From contig NZ_JZJL01000017.1 in NCBI RefSeq assembly GCF_000971335.1, forward strand, positions 1 to 64,000: a stretch of DNA of 64,000 bases. The letters run 5' to 3'. The position numbers and the translations under genes were made by a program. Source of the stretch: Chromobacterium vaccinii. GTDB taxonomy: Bacteria > Pseudomonadota > Gammaproteobacteria > Burkholderiales > Chromobacteriaceae. The notes under the pieces were generated by a model. It worked only from the letters and a program-made list of their open reading frames with translations, ran no database searches and had not been told where the DNA came from. This document shows, in pieces, positions 8,962 to 17,068 of the stretch (positions are counted from its first letter, which is position 1; every line of letters begins with the position of its first letter).

Positions 8962-10184
8962 GCGCTCACCATCACGGCGCCGCCCTCTTCGGGCTTGTCG
9001 GGCTGCTCCCCGGTCACCACCAGCTCTCCCGCCTTCAGCCCGTCCAGTACCTGGGCGCGGGTGGAGGTTTTCATGCCGATGCGCACCTGGCGCTCCTCCA
9101 GCCTGCCGTCCTTGCCCTTGACCTTCACCGCGTGGCGGCCGTCCCTGCCCGCAGCGCCCAATGCGGACAAGGGAATGCTCAAGGCCGTGTCGACGCGGGA
9201 CAACACGATGCTGACCTGGGTGGTCATGTCCACCCGCAGCTTGCCATCGGGATTGGGCACGTCGAACAGCGCCTTGTAGAACATGGCGTTGTTGATTTTC
9301 TCCGGCATCGGCAGGATGGCGCGCAGCTTGCCCCAGTGACGCTGGTCCGGCGCGCCCAGCACGGTGAAGTACACCGGCAGGCCGGCCTTCACCCGGATCA
9401 CATCGGCCTCGGCCACATAGGCCCGCACTGTCACCTTGCTCAGATCGGCCAGCTTGAGGATTACCGGCACCGTCTGGGTGGCGATCACGGTCTGGCCCTG
9501 CTGGGTGACGATCTCCAGCACCTCGCCGTCCATCGGCGCCTGGATGCGGGTGTAGCCCAGCTTGGTGCGCTTGCTGTCCAGTTGCGACTGGTCCTGGCGG
9601 ATCTGCGCCTGCAGCTCCGCCAATCCAGCCTTCAAAGTCTGGTAATTGGTATCGGCGGCCAGCAGGTCCTTATCCGAGGTAGAGCCCTCGGCATGCATGC
9701 GGCGCTGGCGCGCCAGCTCCTGCTCGGCCTGCCGAAGCGCGGCCTGCTTGGCCTGGCGCTGCGCGACGCGCGCGTCCAGCGAGGCTTCGGCGGCGCGCAA
9801 ATCGTTGAGGCTGTCTTCCGGATCGATTTCGGCCAGCAGCTCGCCCTGCTTCACCTTGTCGCCCGCCTCCACCTTCAGCGATTTCAGCTGGCCGTTGGCC
9901 TGGGCGCCGACATCCACCTGCCGCAACGCCTGGATCACGCCGCTGGCCAGCACCAGATCCTCCAGCTCGCCGCGTTCCACTTTGGCGGTCAGCACCGGCG
10001 GCGGCGGGTCCTCCGCCAGCCAGCGGTGCGCGCCCCAGCCGGCCAGAGCCAGAACCGCCAACAAGGCCGCGGCGTTGCGCCACGGCCGCTTGCCTAAGCC
10101 CCAACCCCGGAAGCGCCGCCACAAGGCGGCCAACCCGCGCGCGGGGAGCAACAAAATGCCAAACCATTGCCTGAACCGCATCAT
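8958..10184 (-). CDS. macA: MacA-type periplasmic adaptor (membrane fusion protein)
   Basis: This adaptor of about 408 residues has a short cytoplasmic N-terminus, one membrane segment (AALLAVLALAGWGAHRWLA), a biotinyl-lipoyl half-motif (GDKVKQGELLAEIDPEDS), and a long helical hairpin (RQAKQAALRQAEQELARQRR). Its beta-barrel domain includes YTRIQAPMDGEVLEIVTQQG. These match MacA, the periplasmic partner that links MacB to the outer membrane channel. The start is uncertain: ATG at 10184 or 10181, or TTG at 10193, all without a strong ribosome site; I chose 10184. It is first in the macA-macB-OMF operon. Confidence 0.93.
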   Translation of the reverse strand: MMRFRQWFGILLLPARGLAALWRRFRGWGLGKRPWRNAAALLAVLALAGWGAHRWLAEDPPPPVLTAKVERGELEDLVLASGVIQALRQVDVGAQANGQLKSLKVEAGDKVKQGELLAEIDPEDSLNDLRAAEASLDARVAQRQAKQAALRQAEQELARQRRMHAEGSTSDKDLLAADTNYQTLKAGLAELQAQIRQDQSQLDSKRTKLGYTRIQAPMDGEVLEIVTQQGQTVIATQTVPVILKLADLSKVTVRAYVAEADVIRVKAGLPVYFTVLGAPDQRHWGKLRAILPMPEKINNAMFYKALFDVPNPDGKLRVDMTTQVSIVLSRVDTALSIPLSALGAAGRDGRHAVKVKGKDGRLEERQVRIGMKTSTRAQVLDGLKAGELVVTGEQPDKPEEGGAVMVSA

Positions 10185-10279
10185 CACCAACAATTCGTTA
10201 ACAAAAGCAAACTTTGTCAGGCAATTTAGTTACAAAGTAGTTCCATTCCCATCTATTTAAGCACATTCACATAAAGCCG

Positions 10280-11185
10280 CTATTCCAACCGCAAACGCTC
10301 GCGCAGCAGCGCGGATGCCCACTCGACAAACACCTGCACCCGCCGCGACAGATGCCTGCGGTGCGGATACAGCACCGATACCGGCATCGCCGGCGGCGGC
10401 CAATCGGCCAGCACTTCCACCAGTCGTCCGGCGGCGACATGCGGCTCGGCGTCGTAGCGCGGCAACTGGATCATGCCTAGCCCGGCTAGCGCGCAGGCGA
10501 TATAGCTTTCCACCTGGTTGACGCTGACCTGGGACTTCAACGCCAGCTCGCGCCGTTCGCCTTCTTGCAGATACTCCCAGGCAAACACCTTGCCGGTGGA
10601 CGGCGACGCGTAGTTGACCGCGCGATGGCCAACCAGCTCGTCTGGCGAGGCCGGCGCGCCGAAAGCGGCCAGATAATCCGGGCTGGCGTAATTGCCCTGC
10701 GGCAACAGGCCGATCCGGCGCGCCACCAGGCGCGACTCGGCCAGCGCGCCGACGCGGATCACGCAGTCGACGCCCTCCTGGATCAAGTCCACCGGCCTGT
10801 CGGTCACCCCCAGCTCCAGCTCGATATCGGGATACTGCGCAAAGAACGCCGGCAACGCCGGCGCCAGCACCTGCCGCCCTATCGGCCCCGGCACATCTAT
10901 CCGCAACTTGCCGCGCGGGCTGGCGCCCTGCTGGCTGAACAAGGACTCCAGCTCGTCGAAATCCGCCAATAGCTGCTGGCAACGCTCGTAGAAAGTGCCG
11001 CCGTCCAGCGTCAGCTGCACCCGCCGCGTGGTCCGGTGCAGCAGCCGCGCGCCCAATTGCGCCTCCAGTTGCTGCACCGCGCTGGACACCGTGGCCCGCG
11101 GCAGCTGCAACTGCTGCGCCGCCCGGGTGAAGCCGCCGCAATCGACGACGGCGGCGAAAACCCGCATCGCCATGACCCTATCCAT
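10280..11185 (-). CDS. LysR-family transcriptional regulator
   Basis: This 301-residue LysR regulator has an N-terminal winged HTH (MRVFAAVVDCGGFTRAAQQL, then LPRATVSSAVQQLEAQLGAR) and a C-terminal co-inducer domain with GKLRIDVPGPIGRQVLAPAL. A GGAG ribosome site precedes the ATG at 11185. It is divergent from the SDR gene at 11318 with about 130 bases between them, the usual arrangement for a LysR protein and its target. An inverted pair TATCCA/TGGATA and a GTTTAAAC palindrome lie in that gap. The inducer is unknown. It belongs to the common CrgA/DmlR-like group whose members often control a neighbouring oxidoreductase. Confidence 0.93.
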   Translation of the reverse strand: MDRVMAMRVFAAVVDCGGFTRAAQQLQLPRATVSSAVQQLEAQLGARLLHRTTRRVQLTLDGGTFYERCQQLLADFDELESLFSQQGASPRGKLRIDVPGPIGRQVLAPALPAFFAQYPDIELELGVTDRPVDLIQEGVDCVIRVGALAESRLVARRIGLLPQGNYASPDYLAAFGAPASPDELVGHRAVNYASPSTGKVFAWEYLQEGERRELALKSQVSVNQVESYIACALAGLGMIQLPRYDAEPHVAAGRLVEVLADWPPPAMPVSVLYPHRRHLSRRVQVFVEWASALLRERLRLE

Positions 11186-11224
11186 AGCCGCTCCAATTGG
11201 TACGATTTTCTGGATAGTTTAAAC
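11179..11224. promoter_or_regulatory. Candidate LysR operator region between the LysR and SDR genes
   Basis: The gap contains TATCCA (11179-11184) and TGGATA (11211-11216) as an inverted pair, and GTTTAAAC at 11217-11224. The left arm overlaps the LysR start codon, which would fit autorepression. The symmetry is short, so this is only a candidate. Confidence 0.35.
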
Positions 11225-11317
11225 AATAAAGCGCCGTTTATCCGGATCAAACCCGGCAATACACTGCAAAGCGTCAACAGCAAGCCGCGCCAGCGGCGAA
11301 CCCAACGGAGAACTGAC

Positions 11318-12076
11318 ATGAGCCAAGCCAACTTTGCAGGACAAGTCGCACTGATCATCGGCGCATCGCGCAATATGGGCCGCGCCTTCGCCGAAGCGCT
11401 GGCCGCCGACGGCGCCGCCGTCGCCATCCACTACCACAGCGCAGGCTCCCGCGCCGGGGCGGAAGAAGCCGCCGCCGCGATTCAAGCCGCCGGCGGCCAG
11501 GCCTTCGCGGTACAGGCCGACGTCACCAAGGTGGCGGAAGTCCGCCGCCTGTTCGACGCGGTGGAAGACCGCTTCGGCCACGTCGACATCCTGATCAACA
11601 CCGCCGGCATGATGGTGAAGAAAGCGATCACCGAGGTCAGCGAGGAAGAGTTCGACGCCATCTTCGCGCTGAACGCCAAGGCCGCGTTCTTCGCGCTGCA
11701 GGAAGCCGGCCGCCGCCTCCGCGACAACGGCCGCATCGTCAGCGTCGGCACCTCGCTGCTGGCCGCCACCACCGGCCACTACGGCGCTTACGCCGGCAGC
11801 AAGGCGCCGCTGGAGGACTTCACCCGCGCGCTGGCCAAGGAAATCGGCCACCGCGGCGTCACCGTCAACGTGGTCGCCCCCGGCCCGATGGACACCGAGT
11901 TCTTCTACGCCGCGGAAACGCCGGAAGCGGTCGCTTACCTGAAGCGCGCCAGCATCAACGGCCAGTTGGGCCAAGTGGCCGACCTGGTGCCGCTGGTCAA
12001 GCACCTGGTTTCGCCGGAAAACCGCTGGACCACCGCCCAGACCCTGTTCATCAACGGCGGCTTCGTCTCCCGCTAA
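11318..12076 (+). CDS. Short-chain dehydrogenase/reductase (SDR, classical type)
   Basis: This 252-residue classical SDR has a Rossmann cofactor motif GASRNMGRAFA (TGxxxGxG-like) at about residues 15-25. INTAGMM corresponds to NNAG. The catalytic YAGSK has its Tyr and Lys in place, and the serine lies in IVSVGTSLL. VAPGPMDTEFF follows the active site. It is probably a cytosolic NADP(H)-dependent ketone or aldehyde reductase, and the substrate cannot be predicted. The start at 11318 has a GGAG site 7 bases upstream. It is divergent from, and probably regulated by, the LysR gene. A hairpin terminator follows at 12093. Confidence 0.92.
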   Translation: MSQANFAGQVALIIGASRNMGRAFAEALAADGAAVAIHYHSAGSRAGAEEAAAAIQAAGGQAFAVQADVTKVAEVRRLFDAVEDRFGHVDILINTAGMMVKKAITEVSEEEFDAIFALNAKAAFFALQEAGRRLRDNGRIVSVGTSLLAATTGHYGAYAGSKAPLEDFTRALAKEIGHRGVTVNVVAPGPMDTEFFYAAETPEAVAYLKRASINGQLGQVADLVPLVKHLVSPENRWTTAQTLFINGGFVSR

Positions 12077-12092
12077 GCTCCCTCTGCTCAGA

Positions 12093-12117
12093 AAAGCCGC
12101 CGCCAGGCGGCTTTCTC
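12093..12117 (+). terminator. Rho-independent terminator of the SDR gene
   Basis: AAAGCCGCC (12093-12101) pairs perfectly with GGCGGCTTT (12106-12114) around a 4-base loop, 17 bases after the SDR stop. Confidence 0.8.
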
Positions 12118-12273
12118 ACTCATGCGGCCTGGGCAAGGGGCCCGCTCCCGCATCGCGCCTTCCTGCGCCAGGCGCCTGAAAAAACCTGTCGGCTGTCAAA
12201 TATCGCGCTTTGCTAATAATTCGCGGGATGAGTTAGCATCCACCATCGCCACACCGCTTCCGAAAGCCCCGCC

Positions 12274-12969
12274 ATGTCCCAGATCGACATCATCCAGCAC
12301 CTGCGCCACCAACCCTTGTTCCAGCGCTTGTCGGACAGGCAACTGGCCACGCTGGAGCCTCACGTTCACGCCAAGCGCGGCGATCGGGGACTGCTGCTGT
12401 TTCAGCGCGGCGACGAATGCGACGGCATGTATGTGGTGGTGTACGGCAAGGTAAAGCTGGCGATCCCCTCGCCGCAAGGCGTGGAGAAGGTGGTGGAGAT
12501 CATCCACCCCGGCCAGAGCTTCGCCGAGGCGGTGATGTTCCTGGGCAAGCCCTATCCGGTGCTGGCCCAACTGCTGGAAGACAGCCTGCTGCTGCACATC
12601 GGCGCGGCCGGCGTGTTCCAGGCGTTGGCCGAGGACCCGGGCTTCGCGCGCAATATGCTGGCCGGCATGTCGCTGCGCCTGCACGGCATGGTGCGGGACG
12701 TGGAGCGCTACTCGGTGGAAACCGCGCTGCAGCGCGTGATCGGCTACCTGCTGCAGCAAATGGACGACGCGCCCGCCGGCGAGAAAGTCGTGCTGACGCT
12801 GGAAGCCAACAAGAACCTGATCGCTTCCCGCCTGAACCTGACACCGGAAACCTTCTCCCGCGTGCTGCAGCAATTGAGCAAGGCCGGCCTGGTGGAGGTC
12901 GATGGCAAGGACGTCGCCCTGCTCGACCCCGCCGCGCTGGCCGACTACGGCATGACGCCGGCCTCCTGA
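12274..12969 (+). CDS. dnr: DNR/NnrR-type Crp/Fnr-family nitric oxide-responsive regulator
   Basis: This 231-residue Crp/Fnr protein has an N-terminal cyclic-nucleotide-like sensor domain (about residues 20-140) and a C-terminal HTH (EANKNLIASRLNLTPETFSR, about residues 170-195). FAEAVMFL, LSLRLH and TPETFSRVL closely parallel Pseudomonas DNR as I recall it. It has a single Cys (DECDG), so it lacks the four-cysteine iron-sulfur cluster of FNR and fits the heme-based NO-sensing DNR class. It converges on the NnrS/hemerythrin operon, and a DNR-type box (TTGAT-N4-ATCAA class) precedes nnrS. I infer that it activates that operon under low oxygen or NO. Its 3' end overlaps the convergent membrane gene by 25 bases. 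Confidence 0.85.
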   Translation: MSQIDIIQHLRHQPLFQRLSDRQLATLEPHVHAKRGDRGLLLFQRGDECDGMYVVVYGKVKLAIPSPQGVEKVVEIIHPGQSFAEAVMFLGKPYPVLAQLLEDSLLLHIGAAGVFQALAEDPGFARNMLAGMSLRLHGMVRDVERYSVETALQRVIGYLLQQMDDAPAGEKVVLTLEANKNLIASRLNLTPETFSRVLQQLSKAGLVEVDGKDVALLDPAALADYGMTPAS

Positions 12970-14201
12970 GCCTCTCTCCAGTTTCGCGCGCAGGCGCGGT
13001 GGCGCCATACCGCCCTGCCCGCGTCCCAAGCCACTAGCGCGGCCAGCGCGCATGTTCCGACGCCTGCCGCCGCTCCAGGCAGCACCCCCAAGGCCAGTGC
13101 GCAACCCATCGCCAGGCAGGCTGAAAACACAAATAGGCATCGACGCTGCGCCGATTCCGGCAACAGCGCCAGCGTGGCCGGCGGCCTCGCTCCGGGCGGC
13201 GCCTTGCGCTGCAGGTCCAGCCACAGCAGGAAGGGCAATATCTTGTAGAACATGCCCAGCACCGCGCCTGCGCCCAGTCCGAACAGCAGCAGCCAGCCGC
13301 TCAACGCCGCCCAGCCGGCGGCCAGCAGCCCAAGCGCCAATGCCGCCATCGCCATCTGCCAGAAGCGCCGCCCGCAGTCTCCGGGACGCCGGCTTCGCCG
13401 CTGCAAGCTCCAGGTCATGGCGGCAAAGGCCAGCGCCGCCATCCATGCCGGCAGCCAGGCCAGCCAACTCGCCGTCAACTGCCATCCCAAACCGGACGCC
13501 AGCAACGACGCCGGCCAAATCATCGCGGCATGCCGCATCCAGCGCCCCGGATACGCCGGCGTGATCTGGAACATCGGCACCACCGTGGCCGCCACCGCCA
13601 TGACCAGGCCCAGCAGCCATCCGCCCAGCGCCCACAGCGCATGCCAATCCAGCAAGGTTTTCCAAGGCAGCGGCCAGGCCGCGCCCAGGGTGCCCGCCAG
13701 GGCGATGCCCAAACCGGCGGCGACCAACAGCGCGGCCAGCGCCGACGCCATGCCGCGGGTGGTCGCGTCGCGCGCCGGACTCTTGGCGATGCCATGAAGG
13801 CCGAAGCCGGCGAAAACCAGCAAGGCCCAGCCCAACAGCGCGGCGGCCGGCAGCAACAGCGCCGGCAGGAAGCCATTCAGAAAAGCCGCCGCCAGCAGGC
13901 CGCAGCCAAGCTGCAACGGCCAGAACAGCGCATGCAGCAGCAAACGGGGGCGGGAAAACGATACTCCGGCCACCACCGCCAGGATCTGCAGCGCCGCGCC
14001 GAACATCGCGTTGCCCAGCGCGCCCAGCGCCAACAGGTGCGCGGCGGCCAGCGCCGCCGGGTCGAAGCGGTCCAGCGGACCGGGCCCCGCCAACATCAGG
14101 CACAATCCGGCAATGAACAACCAGCACGGCGACGCCAGCAGAAAAGGCAGGGGAAGGCTCAGCGGCGGCGCCCGGTCATAGGACGGCCACCCCTGCATCA
14201 A
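12945..14201 (-). CDS. NnrS-like polytopic membrane protein
   Basis: This 418-residue, very hydrophobic protein has about 12 predicted membrane helices and conserved histidines inside them (AAAHLLALGALGNAMFGAAL, DWHALWALGGWLLGLVMAVA). FYKILPFLLWLDLQ lies near the C-terminus. The pattern of helix-embedded histidines resembles NnrS and heme-copper oxidase subunit I-like proteins, so it may bind heme or metal and take part in nitric oxide stress. It is the last gene of the nnrS-hemerythrin-DUF2249 operon, with an ATGA overlap with DUF2249. Its 3' end overlaps the 3' end of the convergent dnr gene by 25 bases. The exact function is unknown. Confidence 0.75.
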   Translation of the reverse strand: MMQGWPSYDRAPPLSLPLPFLLASPCWLFIAGLCLMLAGPGPLDRFDPAALAAAHLLALGALGNAMFGAALQILAVVAGVSFSRPRLLLHALFWPLQLGCGLLAAAFLNGFLPALLLPAAALLGWALLVFAGFGLHGIAKSPARDATTRGMASALAALLVAAGLGIALAGTLGAAWPLPWKTLLDWHALWALGGWLLGLVMAVAATVVPMFQITPAYPGRWMRHAAMIWPASLLASGLGWQLTASWLAWLPAWMAALAFAAMTWSLQRRSRRPGDCGRRFWQMAMAALALGLLAAGWAALSGWLLLFGLGAGAVLGMFYKILPFLLWLDLQRKAPPGARPPATLALLPESAQRRCLFVFSACLAMGCALALGVLPGAAAGVGTCALAALVAWDAGRAVWRHRACARNWREAQEAGVMP

Positions 14202-14410
14202 CTGCGCTCCATGATCAGCAGCACGCCGCCGTCGCCCGATAATTCGAAGCGGTAAGCCAGGCCGGCCATCCTGTCCAGCAAAGGCAGCAAGGGGGTCGGA
14301 AAATGCGGCAGCACGAAGCTGGCGGACTGGCCAGGCGACAACCGCTCCGCCTCGCCCAGCACGATGTCCATCGGCTCCGGCGGCGGCAGATCGCGAAGGT
14401 CAAGCGGCAT
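14198..14410 (-). CDS. DUF2249 small protein
   Basis: This 70-residue protein (MPLDLRDLPPPEPMDIVLGE, then LPHFPTPLLPLLDRM) matches the DUF2249 pattern: an N-terminal LDLR-PPPEPM stretch and a short alpha/beta fold related to SirA/TusA. DUF2249 domains commonly accompany hemerythrin domains and NO- or nitrite-response genes. Its start overlaps the hemerythrin stop by 11 bases and its end overlaps the next gene by 4 bases, so it is translated as part of the operon. It has no cysteine, so it is not a sulfur carrier like TusA. Confidence 0.85.
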   Translation of the reverse strand: MPLDLRDLPPPEPMDIVLGEAERLSPGQSASFVLPHFPTPLLPLLDRMAGLAYRFELSGDGGVLLIMERS

Positions 14411-14831
14411 GGCCGGCCTCCTCCAGCAAGCGCCCCAGATCCGGCAGGCATTGCTCGCACATCGGATACAGGATGTTCTCCTCCTTCATATTGTGCTGCT
14501 GGGTCAGGATCAACAGCGTGTCGGCCTCGGCCAGGAAGCCGCCGCCATCGCGCGCGGCCAGCGCCTGGGCCATGCCGTCCAGCAATTGCCGCATCTGCGC
14601 ATGCTCGGCGCGCATCACCACGGTGGGGCCGGCTCGCATGCCGCTGGCCTGTTCGAAGGCGGGGAACAACCTCTCTTCTTCCAGCCGGAAGTGGCCCTCC
14701 ATCTCGCCGCGCATCGCGGCGAAAGCGGATTCGGCAGCGGGCCAGTCCTGAGCGCGCGCGGCTTGCTCGGCGTCGGCAAAACGGGCGTCGCAATCCCGGT
14801 GCTGGCCGGTCAACAGTTCGGATGGGGTCAT
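14400..14831 (-). CDS. Hemerythrin-like (HHE cation-binding) domain protein
   Basis: This 143-residue four-helix bundle has His and Glu ligands spaced for a di-iron centre: H-x-D in GQHRDCDARF, HFRLEEERLF, MRAEHAQM, and QQHNMKEENILYP. In bacteria such proteins sense or store O2 or NO, and some repair iron centres after nitrosative damage (YtfE/ScdA type). Two cysteines near the end (MCEQC) are unusual. It lies directly downstream of nnrS and overlaps DUF2249, and a GGAG site precedes the ATG at 14831. It probably binds or detoxifies NO alongside NnrS. Confidence 0.9.
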   Translation of the reverse strand: MTPSELLTGQHRDCDARFADAEQAARAQDWPAAESAFAAMRGEMEGHFRLEEERLFPAFEQASGMRAGPTVVMRAEHAQMRQLLDGMAQALAARDGGGFLAEADTLLILTQQHNMKEENILYPMCEQCLPDLGRLLEEAGHAA

Positions 14832-14862
14832 GATGGTCTCCAGTTTGAAATTTGTAAGCCGA

Positions 14863-16047
14863 TCAACCCTCTTTGCCGTCGGCGCGCGGACGCAGGTAAA
14901 CCGGCAGGAAGCGGCTGCCCCACAGCAGCAGGGTCAGCAGCCATCCCGCCGCGGCCAGGCCGTACATGCCGGCGCGCCAGCCGGCCGGCAGCAGATCCGC
15001 AACCACGCGGGCCAGCGCCAGCCACTGAGCGGCCAGATACAGCCCCCACAAGGCCTTGCCGGCCTCCAGCGGCTGCCCGGAATGGCCCAGCGATACCCGC
15101 GACACGAACGCGATCATCATGGTCAGGAAGAAGCCGACCGAGATCGCGTGCAGCGGCGCCCAGGCCAGGCCGCCCAGCGCGCCCTGCCAGGCGTACAACG
15201 CGAAGCCGGCAGCCAGCCAGGCGAAAGACAGATGCAGCATGGCCAGCAGCTTCACCCGCAGCGAGGCCAGCAGCCCCCAGCGCCAGCTGGTATAGCCAAA
15301 CAAGACGGCCAACGCCAGATCCAGGCTCCAGGACGGCCAGCCGGCGATGGACAACAGACCGTGCCCCAGAGAGCCTCCCAGCATCGCCGCCAACAGCCAC
15401 CACGGCCGCCAGGGCTGATACGGCGCCAGCACGCTGGAGGAGAAAAACGGCAGCATGCGGTGGCACACGGTCAGGAATACCGGCAGCAAAAAGCCCCACA
15501 AGGCCAGGTCCCGCATCCACAGCCAACCGCGGACATCGCCGCTCAACAGCCAATAGCCGGCCGCGCCAAGCGCCAGGACGCCGATGCCGAAAGCCGACAG
15601 CACCGCCCAGGCATGGCGCCGATCCGGCGCCGGGCTGGCCAGCAACAAGCGCGCGAAGCCTCCGGCCAGGCCGAGAAAACCCAGGCTGTACACCAGATGG
15701 CCGGCCAGCAGCCAAACGCCTCCGACTGCCGCGCCGGCCAGCCACAGCAGCAGGCCGGCGGCCAGCAACGCCGGCGTCAGCAGATAGGCCCCGCGTCCGG
15801 GCGGCGGCACATTCAGCCAGCGCGGTCCGGCGGTGAACAGAAAGCCGGTCATGAACAAGGGAAAGAAACCGAACAGCATCAGGAAACCGTGGGCCAGCAT
15901 CGCCGGCAGCGCCAAGGGCAGGCCAAGGCCAAACAGGCGCGCGGCCAGTTCGGCGCTCCAGCCCGCCAGCAGCAGGATGGCCAGCAGCATGCCGGGCAGG
16001 AACGCCGCCCGGTGCGGGGCGGAAAAGAAAGGATGAGCGCGCGCCAT
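14863..16047 (-). CDS. nnrS: NnrS family membrane protein
   Basis: This 394-residue protein has 12 predicted membrane helices and the conserved NnrS features HGFLMLFGFFPLFMTGFLF (about residues 50-70), CHRMLPFFSSS, and a late PLHAISVGFFLTMMIAFVSR followed by VSLGHSG. NnrS is a heme- and copper-containing membrane protein induced by NO regulators; it protects against nitrosative stress. The start at 16047 has a GGAG ribosome site and gives the usual MARAHPFFSAPHR N-terminus. It is first in the operon, with a DNR/FNR-type box centred 65 bases upstream of the start codon. Confidence 0.92.
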   Translation of the reverse strand: MARAHPFFSAPHRAAFLPGMLLAILLLAGWSAELAARLFGLGLPLALPAMLAHGFLMLFGFFPLFMTGFLFTAGPRWLNVPPPGRGAYLLTPALLAAGLLLWLAGAAVGGVWLLAGHLVYSLGFLGLAGGFARLLLASPAPDRRHAWAVLSAFGIGVLALGAAGYWLLSGDVRGWLWMRDLALWGFLLPVFLTVCHRMLPFFSSSVLAPYQPWRPWWLLAAMLGGSLGHGLLSIAGWPSWSLDLALAVLFGYTSWRWGLLASLRVKLLAMLHLSFAWLAAGFALYAWQGALGGLAWAPLHAISVGFFLTMMIAFVSRVSLGHSGQPLEAGKALWGLYLAAQWLALARVVADLLPAGWRAGMYGLAAAGWLLTLLLWGSRFLPVYLRPRADGKEG

Positions 16048-16077
16048 GGCGAAACTCCGACGGGTGGGGGTGCCCGC

Positions 16078-16119
16078 AGTATCCGGCCCGGCCAAGAGAA
16101 CGAGAATGATTTGAATCAA
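16078..16119 (-). promoter_or_regulatory. DNR/FNR-type promoter of the nnrS operon
   Basis: ATGATTTGAATCAA at 16106-16119 matches TTGAT-N4-ATCAA at 9 of 10 half-site positions. On the minus strand, GATACT at 16078-16083 makes a good -10. A transcript starting near 16071 would place the box centre about 41.5 bases upstream, the standard distance for Crp/Fnr class II activation. The local regulator is the DNR-like gene at 12274. Confidence 0.7.
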
Positions 16120-16211
16120 GCATCCGAAACGATGTCCGTCCCGCCGGGCTTGCCATCCCGCCTGATGTTCTGCATGATTGCCCATTCGTTGTTGTCAACA
16201 TAGAAGCCAGC

Positions 16212-17009
16212 ATGTCCGACATTCTCAACACCATCATCGCCACCAAACATCAGGAAATCGCCGCCGCGCAGGCCAGCCGGCCGCTGTCCTCGGTACGGGC
16301 CGACGCCGAAGCGCGCGGCGACCGCCGCGATTTCGTCGCCGCCCTGCGCGCCAAACACGCGCTGGGCAAGGCGGCCGTCATCGCCGAGATCAAGAAAGCC
16401 AGCCCCAGCAAAGGCGTGATCCGCGAGGACTTCCAGCCTGCCGCCATCGCCGAGGGCTATGCCGCCCACGGAGCGGCCTGCCTGTCGGTGCTGACCGACC
16501 GCCAGTATTTCCAGGGCGACGCGAGCTACCTGGAGGCGGCGCGCGCCGCCTGCCACCTGCCCGTGCTGCGCAAGGATTTCATCGTCGACGACTACCAGGT
16601 GTACGAAGCCCGCGCGATGGGCGCCGACTGCATCCTGTTGATCGCCGCCGCTCTCGAACTGCCCAAGATGAAGGCGCTGGAGGCATTGGCGAACGAGCTG
16701 GGCATGGCGGTGCTGGTGGAGGTCCACAACGAAGAAGAGCTGGATGCCGCGCTGCAGCTGAAAACCGAGCTGGTCGGCGTCAACAACCGCAACCTGCGCA
16801 CTTTCGAGGTGAGCCTGGCCACCACGCTGAAGCTGCTGCCGCGCATCACCGACGGCCGCATCGCCATCACCGAGAGCGGCATCGCCACTATCGAAGACGT
16901 GCGGCTGATGCAGGCCAGCGGCGTGCACACCTTTCTGGTCGGCGAGGCCTTCATGCGCGAGGCCGAGCCGGGCGAGGCGCTGCGCCGTCTGTTCTTCACC
17001 CACGCCTGA
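16212..17009 (+). CDS. trpC: Indole-3-glycerol phosphate synthase
   Basis: This 265-residue TIM barrel converts 1-(2-carboxyphenylamino)-1-deoxyribulose 5-phosphate to indole-3-glycerol phosphate in tryptophan synthesis. [11 protein letters not shown] near residue 60 carries the catalytic Lys. Next come [35 protein letters not shown], and the phosphate-binding ITESGI and FLVGEAFM. The length is that of a monofunctional enzyme. No other trp gene is adjacent in the window: it is preceded by the divergent nnrS promoter and followed by a terminator. It is cytosolic. Confidence 0.97.
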   Translation: MSDILNTIIATKHQEIAAAQASRPLSSVRADAEARGDRRDFVAALRAKHALGKAAVIAEIKKASPSKGVIREDFQPAAIAEGYAAHGAACLSVLTDRQYFQGDASYLEAARAACHLPVLRKDFIVDDYQVYEARAMGADCILLIAAALELPKMKALEALANELGMAVLVEVHNEEELDAALQLKTELVGVNNRNLRTFEVSLATTLKLLPRITDGRIAITESGIATIEDVRLMQASGVHTFLVGEAFMREAEPGEALRRLFFTHA

Positions 17010-17025
17010 GCGAAGCCGCTCCACG

Positions 17026-17055
17026 AAAAACAGGCACCCTTGGGCGCCTGTTTCG
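17026..17055. terminator. Terminator between trpC and the lipase foldase gene
   Basis: A hairpin AACAGGCACC/GGCGCCTGTT with one mismatch and a 4-base loop sits between the converging ends of trpC and lifO. It is followed by TT in the plus direction and by a T-rich stretch (TTTTTCG) on the minus strand, so it can serve both. Confidence 0.7.
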
Positions 17056-17068
17056 TCTCCCGCATCGG

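Noticed and set aside
12274..12969. FNR oxygen sensor identity for the Crp/Fnr regulator
   Set aside because: Only one Cys is present, so the [4Fe-4S] cluster of FNR cannot form; DNR/NnrR fits better.
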